Made by a program: the position numbers and the translations under genes. The notes under the pieces are model-generated. The model did no database searches. It saw nothing but the letters and a program-made list of their open reading frames with translations, and was not told the origin of the DNA. Shown one piece after another: positions 42,085-50,324 of a stretch of 64,000 bases of DNA (positions are counted from its first letter, which is position 1; every line of letters begins with the position of its first letter). Source of the DNA: an uncultured Eubacteriales bacterium (GTDB lineage Bacteria; Bacillota; Clostridia; Oscillospirales; Acutalibacteraceae); NCBI GenBank assembly GCA_900317025.1, contig ONFG01000012.1:1-64000 (forward strand). Direction: 5' to 3'.

Positions 42085-42575
42085 TAGTCTACTCCTCCTC
42101 CACATAATCTGTCACGAATTTCATCGTGAATACACTCGGGCACGAAGTCCCTGATGTTGCCCCCAAAACTTGCTACACTTTTTACGATGCTTGAGCTTAC
42201 ATACATATTCTCCGCCGACGAAGAGAAGAACAGCGTTTCAAGCTCGGGATTGAGCATTTTATTGGTAAGCGCCATCTGAAACTCATATTCAAAGTCAGAC
42301 ATGGCGCGTAACCCCTTAACGACCGCCGTCGCATGGCGCTCCCTTGCATAATCTGCAAGAAGCCCCTCGCAGGCGACTATCTCGACATTCTCTATTCCCT
42401 CAAGCGCCTTTTCAAGAAAGTGGATGCGCTCTTCGATCGTGAAGCACGGGATCTTGGCCTTGTTGACAAACACCGCCACGATCACCTTTTCAAAGGTTTT
42501 CGCTGCCCGCTTGATAATGTCGATGTGACCTCGTGTTACCGGGTCAAAGCTGCCGGGACAAATAACTGTACGCAC
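42084..42575 (-). CDS. coaD: Phosphopantetheine adenylyltransferase
   Basis: Adenylylates 4'-phosphopantetheine in coenzyme A synthesis. The 163-residue nucleotidyltransferase has the TxGH-type active site in CPGSFDPVTRGHIDII (His near 18; many homologues have TNGH), the DYARERHATAVVKGLRAMSDFEYE segment, and the ISSS-type motif appearing as VSSSIVKSVASFGG. It follows rsmD by 12 bp, a conserved Firmicutes pairing. Confidence 0.95.
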   Translation of the reverse strand: MRTVICPGSFDPVTRGHIDIIKRAAKTFEKVIVAVFVNKAKIPCFTIEERIHFLEKALEGIENVEIVACEGLLADYARERHATAVVKGLRAMSDFEYEFQMALTNKMLNPELETLFFSSSAENMYVSSSIVKSVASFGGNIRDFVPECIHDEIRDRLCGGGVD

Positions 42576-42587
42576 GGCATTACCTCC

Positions 42588-43136
42588 TTATTCCGCAAAG
42601 TCGCCGTGGCAGTACGTCGTGATCTTGATCTTGCCGTGACGATATTCACGCAGTTTTACAAACTCCCCGAGAGAATCGGGAAGCTCCTCCGTGACGGGAG
42701 ATTCGCAGATTACTATGCCGCCCTTGTTCATCACTCGCTCGATATTCGCAAGCGCCTGCTGCAAAAGCCCGGTGCCGTAGGGCGGGTCGATAAACGCAAG
42801 GTCGAACGTCTCGCGGCACGAGCCGAGAAACGCGATCGAATCCGTTCTGTAAACGCGCGCGCACTCCTCGAGCTTCGTCGTCTTCAGGTTGCGCTTGACG
42901 ATCTCAATCGACTCTCTCGACGCGTCGGTAAAGACAGCGCGTGCGGCGCCTCTGCTGAGCGCCTCGATTCCCATCTGACCGGAGCCTGCGAAGAGATCGA
43001 GAAAGCGCCTGCCCTCGATATTGAATTGAATGATGCTGAAAACAGCTTCCTTCACACGTTCCGTGGTCGGGCGAACGTCATTGCCCGTAAGCTGCTCCAG
43101 TTTTCTGCCCCTTGCGGAACCGGTAATAACACGCAT
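42588..43136 (-). CDS. rsmD: 16S rRNA (guanine966-N2)-methyltransferase
   Basis: Methylates G966 of 16S rRNA. The 182-residue SAM enzyme begins MRVITGSARGRKL, typical of RsmD, with DLFAGSGQMGIEALSRGA (SAM motif, about 49-66) and the catalytic FIDPPYGTGLL near 119. First gene of an operon with coaD and the coiled-coil gene. Confidence 0.95.
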   Translation of the reverse strand: MRVITGSARGRKLEQLTGNDVRPTTERVKEAVFSIIQFNIEGRRFLDLFAGSGQMGIEALSRGAARAVFTDASRESIEIVKRNLKTTKLEECARVYRTDSIAFLGSCRETFDLAFIDPPYGTGLLQQALANIERVMNKGGIVICESPVTEELPDSLGEFVKLREYRHGKIKITTYCHGDFAE

Positions 43137-43164
43137 AGTGATCTCCTATCATTTACTAATTGGA

Positions 43165-43194
43165 ATTATAACATTGTTGTAACTGTTTTGTCAA
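43165..43194 (-). promoter_or_regulatory. Sigma-A promoter of rsmD-coaD
   Basis: Minus strand: perfect -35 TTGACA (43189-43194), 18-base spacer, perfect -10 TATAAT (43165-43170), about 28 bases before the start codon. Confidence 0.78.
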
Positions 43195-43289
43195 CCTTTT
43201 TTAATGAAAAAATTTCAAATTTGTAAAATTTCTGCCGATATTTATTAAATACAAGCCCCAAAAACGTCTGTGGAGGATGTGTTGAGGGC

Positions 43290-43838
43290 TTATTTTCCGA
43301 GTATCTTGCCGCAAAACTCCGTTATCTCGGCTCTTTTCGGCGCGACGTTTTCTTTGTATTCGACCGAGCAAAGCCCGAGGCTTGTGCAGCACTCGATCTC
43401 GAGGTGACCGTAAAAATGCTCGATCGTCTCGATTATCCTGCCACACTCCCTCATGCTCGGACCGGTACGAAGCGCAACGGAGTATCCCCTTTTGCCGCGG
43501 CTTATACTTGCGTGCGGCTCGTTCGTGTTGCACCATGGCGTACAGCGGTCGATAAACGCTTTGAACTGCCCGGGTACGTCCGCACAATAAGACGGTGAAA
43601 CGCAGACGATAACGTCAGCTCTTTCAAATTCGTCAAGCAAAAGCGGAACATCGTCGTCGATAACGCACCTCGCCGTCTTGTGGCAAGAGCGGCAGCCCTT
43701 GCAGAACGAAAACTCGTAATCGTCTATGCAGACGGCTTTCGTCTTATACTTTCTTGTCAGCTCGCCGGCGATGATCTTCACGATCTCGGCGGTCGCGCCC
43801 GTTTTGACCGGGCTGCAGTTTACTATTAAGGCGTTCAT
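43290..43838 (-). CDS. NADPH-dependent FMN reductase / flavodoxin-fold protein
   Basis: A 182-residue flavodoxin-like protein. The FMN-phosphate loop is NCSPVKTGATAEIV near 6-19; a cysteine cluster FCKGCRSCHKTARC near 45-58 is typical of clostridial iron-sulfur flavoprotein-like reductases, though the spacing is compact; VCVSPSYCADVPGQFKAFIDR is the FMN-binding region. ATG 43838 follows AGGGGGACAGC. It probably reduces quinones, nitro-compounds or a protein partner; substrate unknown. Confidence 0.82.
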   Translation of the reverse strand: MNALIVNCSPVKTGATAEIVKIIAGELTRKYKTKAVCIDDYEFSFCKGCRSCHKTARCVIDDDVPLLLDEFERADVIVCVSPSYCADVPGQFKAFIDRCTPWCNTNEPHASISRGKRGYSVALRTGPSMRECGRIIETIEHFYGHLEIECCTSLGLCSVEYKENVAPKRAEITEFCGKILGK

Positions 43839-43998
43839 TGAGCTGTCCCCCTTATTTAACAAGATTATAAATGAGAAATGTCGGAAAGTCTTCGGATTTA
43901 ATTCTATATTCTATAAAACAGGAGCGCGGCGACTCCGGAATCATTCATTATTCGATATTCAATATTCATTCAGTGCAGCGCATCTGCGCCTCTGCCCT

Positions 43999-44955
43999 TC
44001 ACCCCACCACGTTCACCGGGCTGCCGGCGAGGTAGGCTTTAAGGTTGTCGTATACGATCGAGACGCAGCGTTCCCTCGTCTCGAGAGGCCCCCACGCGAT
44101 GTGGGGCGTTATCGTAAGGTTCTTCACGTTGAAAAGCGGGCAGTCCTGCGCCATAGGCTCCTTGTCGATAACGTCGACGGCCGCGCCCGACAGCACGCCG
44201 CTTTCGACCGCCCATTTAAGCGAAGTCTCGTCGACCGTGCCGCCGCGCGACGTGTTTATAAAAAATGCGCCCTCCTTGAACTTCGAGAAAAGCTCCTTGT
44301 TGAACATTCGCTCGGAGTCATTGTTGAGCGGGCAGTGAACGGTCACAAAGTCGCTTTTTGAAAGCAGCTCGTCTAGACTTGTCTGAACTGCGCCGAACCC
44401 CTCCTTCTTCGAGCGGGAGTAGAACAGCACGTTCATGTTGAAGGCGAGGGCGATCTTCGCAACGGCTCTGCCGATAGTGCCGTAGCCTACGATCCCGAGC
44501 GTCTTCCCGGCAAGCTCCGTCGTGGGAATAACGAACGGTGAGAAGATGTCCGATTCTTTCCAGCCGCCTTTTTGCACGAAGCTGTTGTAATCCGCGACGC
44601 GCGAGCAGTGGTCAAGGATAAGCGCAAAGGTGTGCTGAGCCACGGCATCGGTCGAGTAGCCGCCCGCATTGCAGACGGTGATGCCGCGGCTCTTCGTGTA
44701 GTCGAGGTCTATGTTATTATACCCCGTTGCGAAAAGTCCGATGTACTTTAAGTTTTTCGCGCTGCCGATCGTTTTCTCGTTCATCGGCGTTTTGTTGCAG
44801 AGGACGACGTCGGCGTTCTTTACGCGCTCGGAAAACGCCTCTCCTTTGCTCAAAGGGTATACGGCAACGCTGCCGAACTCCTCAAAGCGGTCAAAGCTAA
44901 GGTCGCCGTTCGTGATCGTTTTTGCGTCGGGGATAACTATGTTTAATCTTTCCAT
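43999..44955 (-). CDS. D-2-hydroxyacid dehydrogenase (glycerate dehydrogenase-like)
   Basis: A 318-residue NAD-dependent dehydrogenase of the D-isomer-specific family. Dinucleotide motif GIVGYGTIGRAVAKIA near 154-169, catalytic Arg in NTSRGGTVDE, Glu in DVIDKEP and His in ITPHIAWGP. Sequence features such as YIGLFATGYNNIDLDY resemble hydroxypyruvate/glycerate dehydrogenases, but lactate or formate-related activity cannot be excluded. It stands alone between short AT-rich spacers. Confidence 0.88.
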   Translation of the reverse strand: MERLNIVIPDAKTITNGDLSFDRFEEFGSVAVYPLSKGEAFSERVKNADVVLCNKTPMNEKTIGSAKNLKYIGLFATGYNNIDLDYTKSRGITVCNAGGYSTDAVAQHTFALILDHCSRVADYNSFVQKGGWKESDIFSPFVIPTTELAGKTLGIVGYGTIGRAVAKIALAFNMNVLFYSRSKKEGFGAVQTSLDELLSKSDFVTVHCPLNNDSERMFNKELFSKFKEGAFFINTSRGGTVDETSLKWAVESGVLSGAAVDVIDKEPMAQDCPLFNVKNLTITPHIAWGPLETRERCVSIVYDNLKAYLAGSPVNVVG

Positions 44956-44996
44956 TTAAATCTCCTTTCGGGAGGTAGTTTACACCAATATCAAAA

Positions 44997-45030
44997 CAAC
45001 CGCACAGCGTTGTATGCGTGCGGTTGTCGT
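44997..45030 (-). terminator. Terminator after folD
   Basis: Perfect stem CAACCGCAC (44997-45005) / GTGCGGTTG (45018-45026), followed on the minus strand by TTTTGA. Moderate T tract. Confidence 0.65.
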
Positions 45031-45038
45031 ACTTTTTA

Positions 45039-45914
45039 TTATTTCTTTCCGGACTTCTTCGTCGCTGCCGCCGCGTTGATCTTTGCCGCGGTGAGCGTGT
45101 TCTTCATGAGCATTGCGATCGTCATCGGGCCAACGCCGCCCGGAACGGGTGTGATCCAGCCTGCCTTAGGCTCTACAGCGTCAAAGTCTACGTCGCCGCA
45201 AAGCTTGCCGTCGTCGTCGTGGTTCATGCCTACGTCGATAACTACGGCGCCTTCCTTCACCATGTCGGCGGTTACGAACTTAGCCTTGCCGACTGCCGAA
45301 ACGAGGATATCAGCCTGAGACGTTACCTCGGCGAGGTTCTCCGTCTTGCTGTGGCAGACCGCGACGGTGCCGCTCTCATTGAGAAGCATCATCGCCATGG
45401 GCTTGCCCACGATATTGCTTCTGCCGATAACGACGCACTTCTTGCCGCTGACCTCAACGCCCGTTGAGTGGATAAGCTCCATAACGCCCGCGGGTGTGCA
45501 GGGAAGGAAGCGGTAGTCGCCGATCATAACTCGGCCCACGTTGAACGGGCTGAACGCGTCAACGTCCTTCTTCGGCGAGATAGCGCCGATAACAGCCTTC
45601 TCGTTGAGGTGCTTCGGAAGCGGAAGCTGAACAAGGATGCCGTCGATGTCAAAGCGTTTGTTGAGCGTGTCGATAAGAGCGAGAAGCTCCTTCTGCGACG
45701 TCTTCTCGGGAAGCGCGAACTCCTCGGAGTAGAAGCCTACCTCTTCACAAGCCTTCTTCTTGTTTCTTACATAAATCTTTGAAGCGGGGTCGTCTCCCAC
45801 GATAATTACCGCAAGACCGGGCGTTACGCCATACTCGGCAAGGTTCTCCGCCTCTTTGGCGATATCTTCCTTTACCTTTGCGGCAATTTCTTTTCCGTTT
45901 ATAAGATTAGCCAT
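45039..45914 (-). CDS. folD: Methylenetetrahydrofolate dehydrogenase / cyclohydrolase
   Basis: Interconverts 5,10-methylene-, methenyl- and 10-formyl-tetrahydrofolate. The 291-residue protein has the catalytic-lysine region SKIYVRNKKKACEEVG (Lys near 55), the DGILVQLPLPKHL motif, and the NADP site VIGRSNIVGKPMAMMLL. The C-terminal PVPGGVGPMTIAMLMKNT is also diagnostic. An Ala/Lys-rich tail ends the protein. RBS AAAGGAG. Confidence 0.96.
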   Translation of the reverse strand: MANLINGKEIAAKVKEDIAKEAENLAEYGVTPGLAVIIVGDDPASKIYVRNKKKACEEVGFYSEEFALPEKTSQKELLALIDTLNKRFDIDGILVQLPLPKHLNEKAVIGAISPKKDVDAFSPFNVGRVMIGDYRFLPCTPAGVMELIHSTGVEVSGKKCVVIGRSNIVGKPMAMMLLNESGTVAVCHSKTENLAEVTSQADILVSAVGKAKFVTADMVKEGAVVIDVGMNHDDDGKLCGDVDFDAVEPKAGWITPVPGGVGPMTIAMLMKNTLTAAKINAAAATKKSGKK

Positions 45915-46069
45915 TTATGAATTCTCCTTTTGTCGTCTTGATGTTATCCCCAAAACAGGCAGATATAAGCTCCGCCCGGGAGGCACGAGCGCCAATGCTG
46001 CGCGCTTTTTGCGCATTTTCCGCACTCTGCCGAAAGACGGCTCGGGTCAGCGCCCGATCCACTCCTACT

Positions 46070-46098
46070 ATTTTACAACAAGTCAATATATTTTTCAA
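46070..46098 (-). promoter_or_regulatory. Sigma-A promoter of folD
   Basis: Minus strand: -35 TTGAAA (46093-46098), 17-base spacer, -10 TAAAAT (46070-46075). The leader of about 150 bases is GC-rich with no recognised element. Confidence 0.55.
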
Positions 46099-46139
46099 TA
46101 GATTTTTCTGAATTATCCCGAATGTAACGAAATTTTATT

Positions 46140-46994
46140 TTATTCGACCGTTTTTTCCCCGCTGCCGCTGTCAGTTTCCGCTGCAAATGGCACGTCGGCG
46201 CGATGCTTAACGAGGTTTACGATCAGAAGCGCAAGTCCCGTCACGAACAGCACGCCCGATAAAAGCTGCGACACGCGTATGTCGGCAAACGGCAGATAAA
46301 GGCTGTCAGTACGAAGTCCCTCGACCAGCGTGCGCTCGAAGCCGTACCACACAAGGTAGGCAAAGAAGATCTCGCCCTCGAACCTCTGCCTTTTAAGCAG
46401 CAGAAAATGGATAAGCGTAAAGCCGAGCAGACACCAGAGCGATTCATACAAGAAGCACGGGTGAACGCCGACGCCGCCCGTGTTTTCCGAGACCATGCGC
46501 CACGGCAGGTCGGTCTGAGTGCCAAACGCCTCCTGGTTTACGAAGTTGCCCCAACGGCCTATTCCCTGCCCGATGAGGAAGCCCGTCGCCGCGACATCGA
46601 GCATCGGAAGCAGCTCTGCCTTTTGTATCTTCGCCGTAATAAGCCCGCCTATAAGACCGCCTATTATTCCCCCATAGATCGCAAGCCCGCCCTCGTGGAT
46701 ATTGATGATCGAGCGGAGATCGCCCCTGAAGCTGCTCCACGAAAACGCGACGTAGTACGCCCTTGCACCGATTATCGCCGTGATGAGACCGACGATAACG
46801 CTGTTCAAAAACTTGTCGGGGTCGATCCTTCGCCTTTTTGCCGTCTTCATGCAGTAAAGCACGGCGAGCATGAAACCGGTGGCTATTATTATCCCGTACC
46901 AGTAGACCGAAAAGCTGCCGACCGAAAAGGCGACCGGCGAAAGCTCCATGTCAAGCCCCAGCCCGGGAAACGAAACGTGGTATGTTCTTGTCAA
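46140..46994 (-). CDS. lgt: Prolipoprotein diacylglyceryl transferase
   Basis: Attaches diacylglycerol to the lipobox cysteine of prelipoproteins. The 284-residue polytopic membrane protein has the Lgt signature GRWGNFVNQEAFG near 137-149, the N-terminal YWYGIIIATGF and the arginine-containing loop GFERTLVEGLRTD. TTG 46994 is chosen because AAGGA lies 9 bases before it. It would process the lipoproteins seen here (serpin at 1288 and the 54832 protein). Confidence 0.95.
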   Translation of the reverse strand: MTRTYHVSFPGLGLDMELSPVAFSVGSFSVYWYGIIIATGFMLAVLYCMKTAKRRRIDPDKFLNSVIVGLITAIIGARAYYVAFSWSSFRGDLRSIINIHEGGLAIYGGIIGGLIGGLITAKIQKAELLPMLDVAATGFLIGQGIGRWGNFVNQEAFGTQTDLPWRMVSENTGGVGVHPCFLYESLWCLLGFTLIHFLLLKRQRFEGEIFFAYLVWYGFERTLVEGLRTDSLYLPFADIRVSQLLSGVLFVTGLALLIVNLVKHRADVPFAAETDSGSGEKTVE

Positions 46995-47081
46995 GCTTAT
47001 CACTCCTTGATGAAATTTGCCGGAGCATTGCCCGGTAAAGCAAGAAACAGCAAGCTGCCGTCAAGCAGCCTGCTGCGCAGA

Positions 47082-47510
47082 TCATCGTATTTTAACGTGC
47101 AGCTCCTTGCCGCACTTCGGGCAGACAACGGTGTGTTCGCCCTTTTTTCTTTTCACACGAAGGTACGAGCTGCAATTTGAGCATTTGTAGTATTTATGTG
47201 TTTTGCGCTCCTTGATCCTCTTGTACGTGATCTTAAAGAACTCGGCGCACGACGAGCGAAGCTTCATGTACTTCCTGTTTTCCGCAGAGCGCTTCACCGA
47301 ATTTGTCGAGAGCATTCTCAGCACCGCGATTATCGGGAAGACGAGCGCTGCGAGGGAGAATATCCGACTTCTTACGAAGCCGTTTATAAAGCCCGTGATA
47401 CACCAGACGATAATAAGGTCGCCGCTGAGCGTATCGAAGCCTTGCCTGCCCTCCATAAGTCTTTCGTAACCCGCCCTTATGCGGGAGAGATACTGCAATA
47501 AATTATTCAA
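47082..47510 (-). CDS. Membrane protein with C-terminal zinc ribbon
   Basis: A 142-residue protein with one or two hydrophobic segments (LIIVWCITGFINGFV, IFSLAALVFPIIAVL, about 32-65), a basic helical linker, and a C-terminal zinc ribbon (CSNCSSYLRV ... VCPKCGKELHV, about 108-138). This pattern is widespread in Clostridia without assigned function. It is 6 bp from citrate synthase on the same strand. Confidence 0.6.
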   Translation of the reverse strand: MNNLLQYLSRIRAGYERLMEGRQGFDTLSGDLIIVWCITGFINGFVRSRIFSLAALVFPIIAVLRMLSTNSVKRSAENRKYMKLRSSCAEFFKITYKRIKERKTHKYYKCSNCSSYLRVKRKKGEHTVVCPKCGKELHVKIR

Positions 47511-47516
47511 TCCTTT

Positions 47517-48896
47517 TTACCTTTCGTCCATCGGGACATATTTGCGCTCCTCGGCGATGCTCATGTAAGCCGGACGGATGATCTTTCCGGCATTGATAAG
47601 CTCCTCCATGCGGTGAGCGCTCCAGCCGGAGATCCTCGCAATGGCGAAAAGCGGCGTGTAAAGCTCTATCGGCAGCCCGAGCATGGAATAAACGAAGCCG
47701 CTGTAGAAGTCTACGTTAGCCGAAACGCCCTTGTAGATCTTCCTCTCCTTGCCGATAACGACGGGAGCAAGCTTTCTTACATTCTCGTAGAGCGTGTATT
47801 CCTTCATCATGTTCTTCTCTTCGGCGAGCTTCTCAACGAAGCCGCTGAAAACTCTCGCTCTCGGGTCGGAGATTGAGTAAACGGCGTGACCCATACCGTA
47901 GATAAGACCTGACTTGTCGAACGCCTCTTTGTGGAGTATCTTCTCGAGGTAAGCCGTTACCTCGTCTTCGTCGGTCCAGTCCTTTACCTTTTCCTTGATC
48001 TCGTCGAACATTCCGCACACCTTGACGTTCGCGCCGCCGTGCTTCGGGCCTTTGAGCGAGCAGAGAGCAGCCGCGATCGCGGAGTATGTATCGGTGCCGG
48101 AGCTTGTAACGACTCTCGTCGTAAAGGTCGAGTTGTTGCCGCCGCCGTGCTCCGCGTGGAGAACGAGCGCGATGTCGAGGACCTTCGCTTCAAGCTCGGT
48201 ATACTTTCTGTCGGGGCGCAGCATCATGAGGATATTCTCAGCCGTAGACTTCGCCGGGTTCGGGTTATGCACGAACAGACTGTGCTTCTTCGCGTAGTTG
48301 TACGCGTGGTAAGCGTAAACGGCGATCATCGGGAACTCGGCGATGAGCTGCAGCGACTGGCGCATAACATTCTCGATCGAGACGTCGTTTGCCATGTTGT
48401 CGTAGGAGTGGAGCGTGAGAACGCTCTTTGCCATCGCGTTCATCATGTCGGAGTTAGGCGCCTTCATGATAACATCTCTTACGAACGTATCGGGCAAAGC
48501 TCGGTACGTCGCGAGAATCGACTTGAACTCCTCAAGCTCGTCGCTTTTCGGGAGCTGACCGAAAAGAAGCAGGTAGGTAACCTCTTCAAAGCCGAAGTTG
48601 GAGTCCTGCGGGAAGCCCGCGATGATATCCTCAACATTGTAGCCTCTGTAGAAAAGCTTGCCGTCGCATGGCACTGCCTTGCCGTCGACGATCTTGTTCT
48701 GCCTGATCTCGGATATCTCCGTCAGACCCGTAAGAACGCCCTTACCGTCGAGATCTCTGAGACCTCGCTTTACGTCGTATTTATAATAAAGCGCAGGATC
48801 GAAGTTCGTATTCTCAACGCAGCGGTCCGCATATTTCTTTATATCGGGCAGTGTGTGGAGAAAATTCTTCTCGATAAATCTGATCCCATCTGCCAT
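47517..48896 (-). CDS. gltA: Citrate synthase
   Basis: Condenses oxaloacetate and acetyl-CoA to citrate, in fermentative Clostridia mainly to feed 2-oxoglutarate and glutamate synthesis. The 459-residue protein has the active-site histidines in LHAEHGGGNNSTF and GMGHAVYSISDPRA and the C-terminal aspartate region VDFYSGFVYSMLGLP. It has the longer N-terminus of the clostridial type (about 75 residues before GLTEIS). No other citric-acid-cycle gene is in the window. Confidence 0.94.
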   Translation of the reverse strand: MADGIRFIEKNFLHTLPDIKKYADRCVENTNFDPALYYKYDVKRGLRDLDGKGVLTGLTEISEIRQNKIVDGKAVPCDGKLFYRGYNVEDIIAGFPQDSNFGFEEVTYLLLFGQLPKSDELEEFKSILATYRALPDTFVRDVIMKAPNSDMMNAMAKSVLTLHSYDNMANDVSIENVMRQSLQLIAEFPMIAVYAYHAYNYAKKHSLFVHNPNPAKSTAENILMMLRPDRKYTELEAKVLDIALVLHAEHGGGNNSTFTTRVVTSSGTDTYSAIAAALCSLKGPKHGGANVKVCGMFDEIKEKVKDWTDEDEVTAYLEKILHKEAFDKSGLIYGMGHAVYSISDPRARVFSGFVEKLAEEKNMMKEYTLYENVRKLAPVVIGKERKIYKGVSANVDFYSGFVYSMLGLPIELYTPLFAIARISGWSAHRMEELINAGKIIRPAYMSIAEERKYVPMDER

Positions 48897-48959
48897 GCTT
48901 TAACACTTCCTTTGTTTATATGTACGAAGGGCGCAAGTCTCTTGCACCACATACGTTTG

Positions 48960-48988
48960 ATTATACATTAAAGCGTACGATAAATCAA
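48960..48988 (-). promoter_or_regulatory. Sigma-A promoter of the citrate synthase gene
   Basis: Minus strand: -35 TTGATT (48983-48988), 17-base spacer, -10 TATAAT (48960-48965). Confidence 0.72.
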
Positions 48989-49053
48989 TAGAGTTTTTGT
49001 GAATTTTTAATTATACGGGATATTTGTGCCACAATTGGGTAATGAATTCACAT

Positions 49054-49530
49054 TTACTTGCTGCTTGCCGCGATATCGGCGTACTGAAAACGTATCACCT
49101 TTGAAAGATCGCCGGGAGCAAGCTCTACCTGATAGCCGACCTTACCGGCGCTGAAAGCGATGGTCGCCTTGTCCTTGGCGGAAGCGTCGACCGTCGTCTT
49201 GAAAAACTTTTTCATGCCTATCGGCGAGCAGCCGCCGTGAATGTAGCCCGTGAGCGGCAGAAGCTCTTTTGCTTTGAGCATCTCTATCGACTTTTCGCCG
49301 ACCGCCTTCGCCGCCTTTTTAAGGTCCAGCTCTCCGCCTATCGGCACGACGAAGACGTAGTTTGCGCCGCTTTTGCCGACCGTAACGAGCGTTTTAAAAA
49401 CGACGTCGGCGGGCATACCGAGCGCGTCGGCGACCTGGGTTCCTGTCATGGTCGTATTGTCGCCGATCGTGTGGGGCGTGTACTTCACCTTTTTCTGGTC
49501 GAGCACGCGCATAACGTTAGTCTTTTCCAT
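49054..49530 (-). CDS. ybaK: Cys-tRNA(Pro) deacylase, YbaK/EbsC family
   Basis: Editing enzyme that removes Cys mis-charged onto tRNA-Pro. The 158-residue single-domain protein has the family lysine in VVFKTLV near 46 and the GGCSPIGMKK loop near 99-108 with the conserved Gly-x-x-Ser-Pro. Start ATG 49530. It lies just downstream of the DUF3006 gene (19 bp) and may be the last gene of the comEC-holA run. Confidence 0.94.
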   Translation of the reverse strand: MEKTNVMRVLDQKKVKYTPHTIGDNTTMTGTQVADALGMPADVVFKTLVTVGKSGANYVFVVPIGGELDLKKAAKAVGEKSIEMLKAKELLPLTGYIHGGCSPIGMKKFFKTTVDASAKDKATIAFSAGKVGYQVELAPGDLSKVIRFQYADIAASSK

Positions 49531-49549
49531 AATAATACTCTTTTCAAGC

Positions 49550-49714
49550 TTACTTTTTGACGAGCGTGAGGTTGCCCTCGCCGTCGATCTCGACGAAATC
49601 GCCCTTCTTCAGTTCAAAGGGGATCTCCGACTTTTCGATCGCAAAAAACTTCTTCTCCTTGTCAATGAATATCACCATCGTACCGTCAAAGCGGTCGACC
49701 TTTAACTTTCTCAT
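49550..49714 (-). CDS. DUF3006 family small protein
   Basis: A 54-residue protein beginning MRKLKVDRFDGTMVIFID and ending DGEGNLTLVKK, which is the DUF3006 pattern (VDRFEG...AVIE). Members often sit beside ComEC-like hydrolases, as is roughly true here. Function unknown. ATG 49714 follows GAGGTG. It is 13 bp after the RNase M5 gene. Confidence 0.75.
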   Translation of the reverse strand: MRKLKVDRFDGTMVIFIDKEKKFFAIEKSEIPFELKKGDFVEIDGEGNLTLVKK

Positions 49715-49727
49715 GTTCACACCTCGT

Positions 49728-50324
49728 TTATTTGTTATTGTTTATCGGGAGCAGGAGCGTTTCAAGCTCCTCCCTCGTGTAGATCAGCCGAAGCGCCGAA
49801 AGAAGGGCGTTGGCTGTCATATACTGCGGGAAGCCAAGTCTCTTTAAGAGAGCGCGCCTCAGCTCGGCGCTGTTTTCGCGCCCCGAAAGCCCCAGCTCGT
49901 AGAGGTCGGCTTTTGTAAGCTCGCTCTGAGCGCGTTCGCCCTCGCCCGAAACGGTAGCTCCGCTTCTGAGCACCGCGTTGATTATTATCTCGTCGGTCAT
50001 GCCCTCAACGCCGAGCAAGCCCTGCTTTGAGGGCGCGGCCTTGCGCCGCTCCTTGCCCTCTATCTCGGGGACATACGCCTGCTTTACGCTGCCCTTCGGC
50101 ACCGCGCCCTTCAGGAAGCTGCGTATCAGAAGCCCCGCGCCGTCGCTGTCGGTCAGAAGGATTATCCCCCTCGTCCGGGCAAGCTCGCGGATGACGGCAC
50201 GCTTTTCACCGTCGTTGAAAACACGAAAGCCGCCCGTCTCGATTATCGCCGTGTCAAAGAGCGCTGCAAGGCGCATTCTGTCGTACTTGCCCTCGACGAT
50301 GACCGCCTCTTTTATCTTTATCAT
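49728..50324 (-). CDS. rnmV: Ribonuclease M5
   Basis: Toprim-domain endonuclease that matures 5S rRNA. The 198-residue protein has the toprim motifs VEGKYDRM (catalytic Glu) near 8-15 and LTDSDGAG near 55-62, and RNase M5-specific VEGMTDE. ATG 50324 is used because it gives the standard IKEAVIVEGKYD start; an open frame runs further upstream but has no family similarity. It overlaps the holA end by 4 bp. Confidence 0.9.
   Translation of the reverse strand: MIKIKEAVIVEGKYDRMRLAALFDTAIIETGGFRVFNDGEKRAVIRELARTRGIILLTDSDGAGLLIRSFLKGAVPKGSVKQAYVPEIEGKERRKAAPSKQGLLGVEGMTDEIIINAVLRSGATVSGEGERAQSELTKADLYELGLSGRENSAELRRALLKRLGFPQYMTANALLSALRLIYTREELETLLLPINNNK

Noticed and set aside
47931..48971. A plus-strand open frame of 346 codons over the citrate synthase gene.
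   Set aside because: Citrate synthase motifs on the minus strand are unambiguous; the plus frame is an artefact of codon bias.
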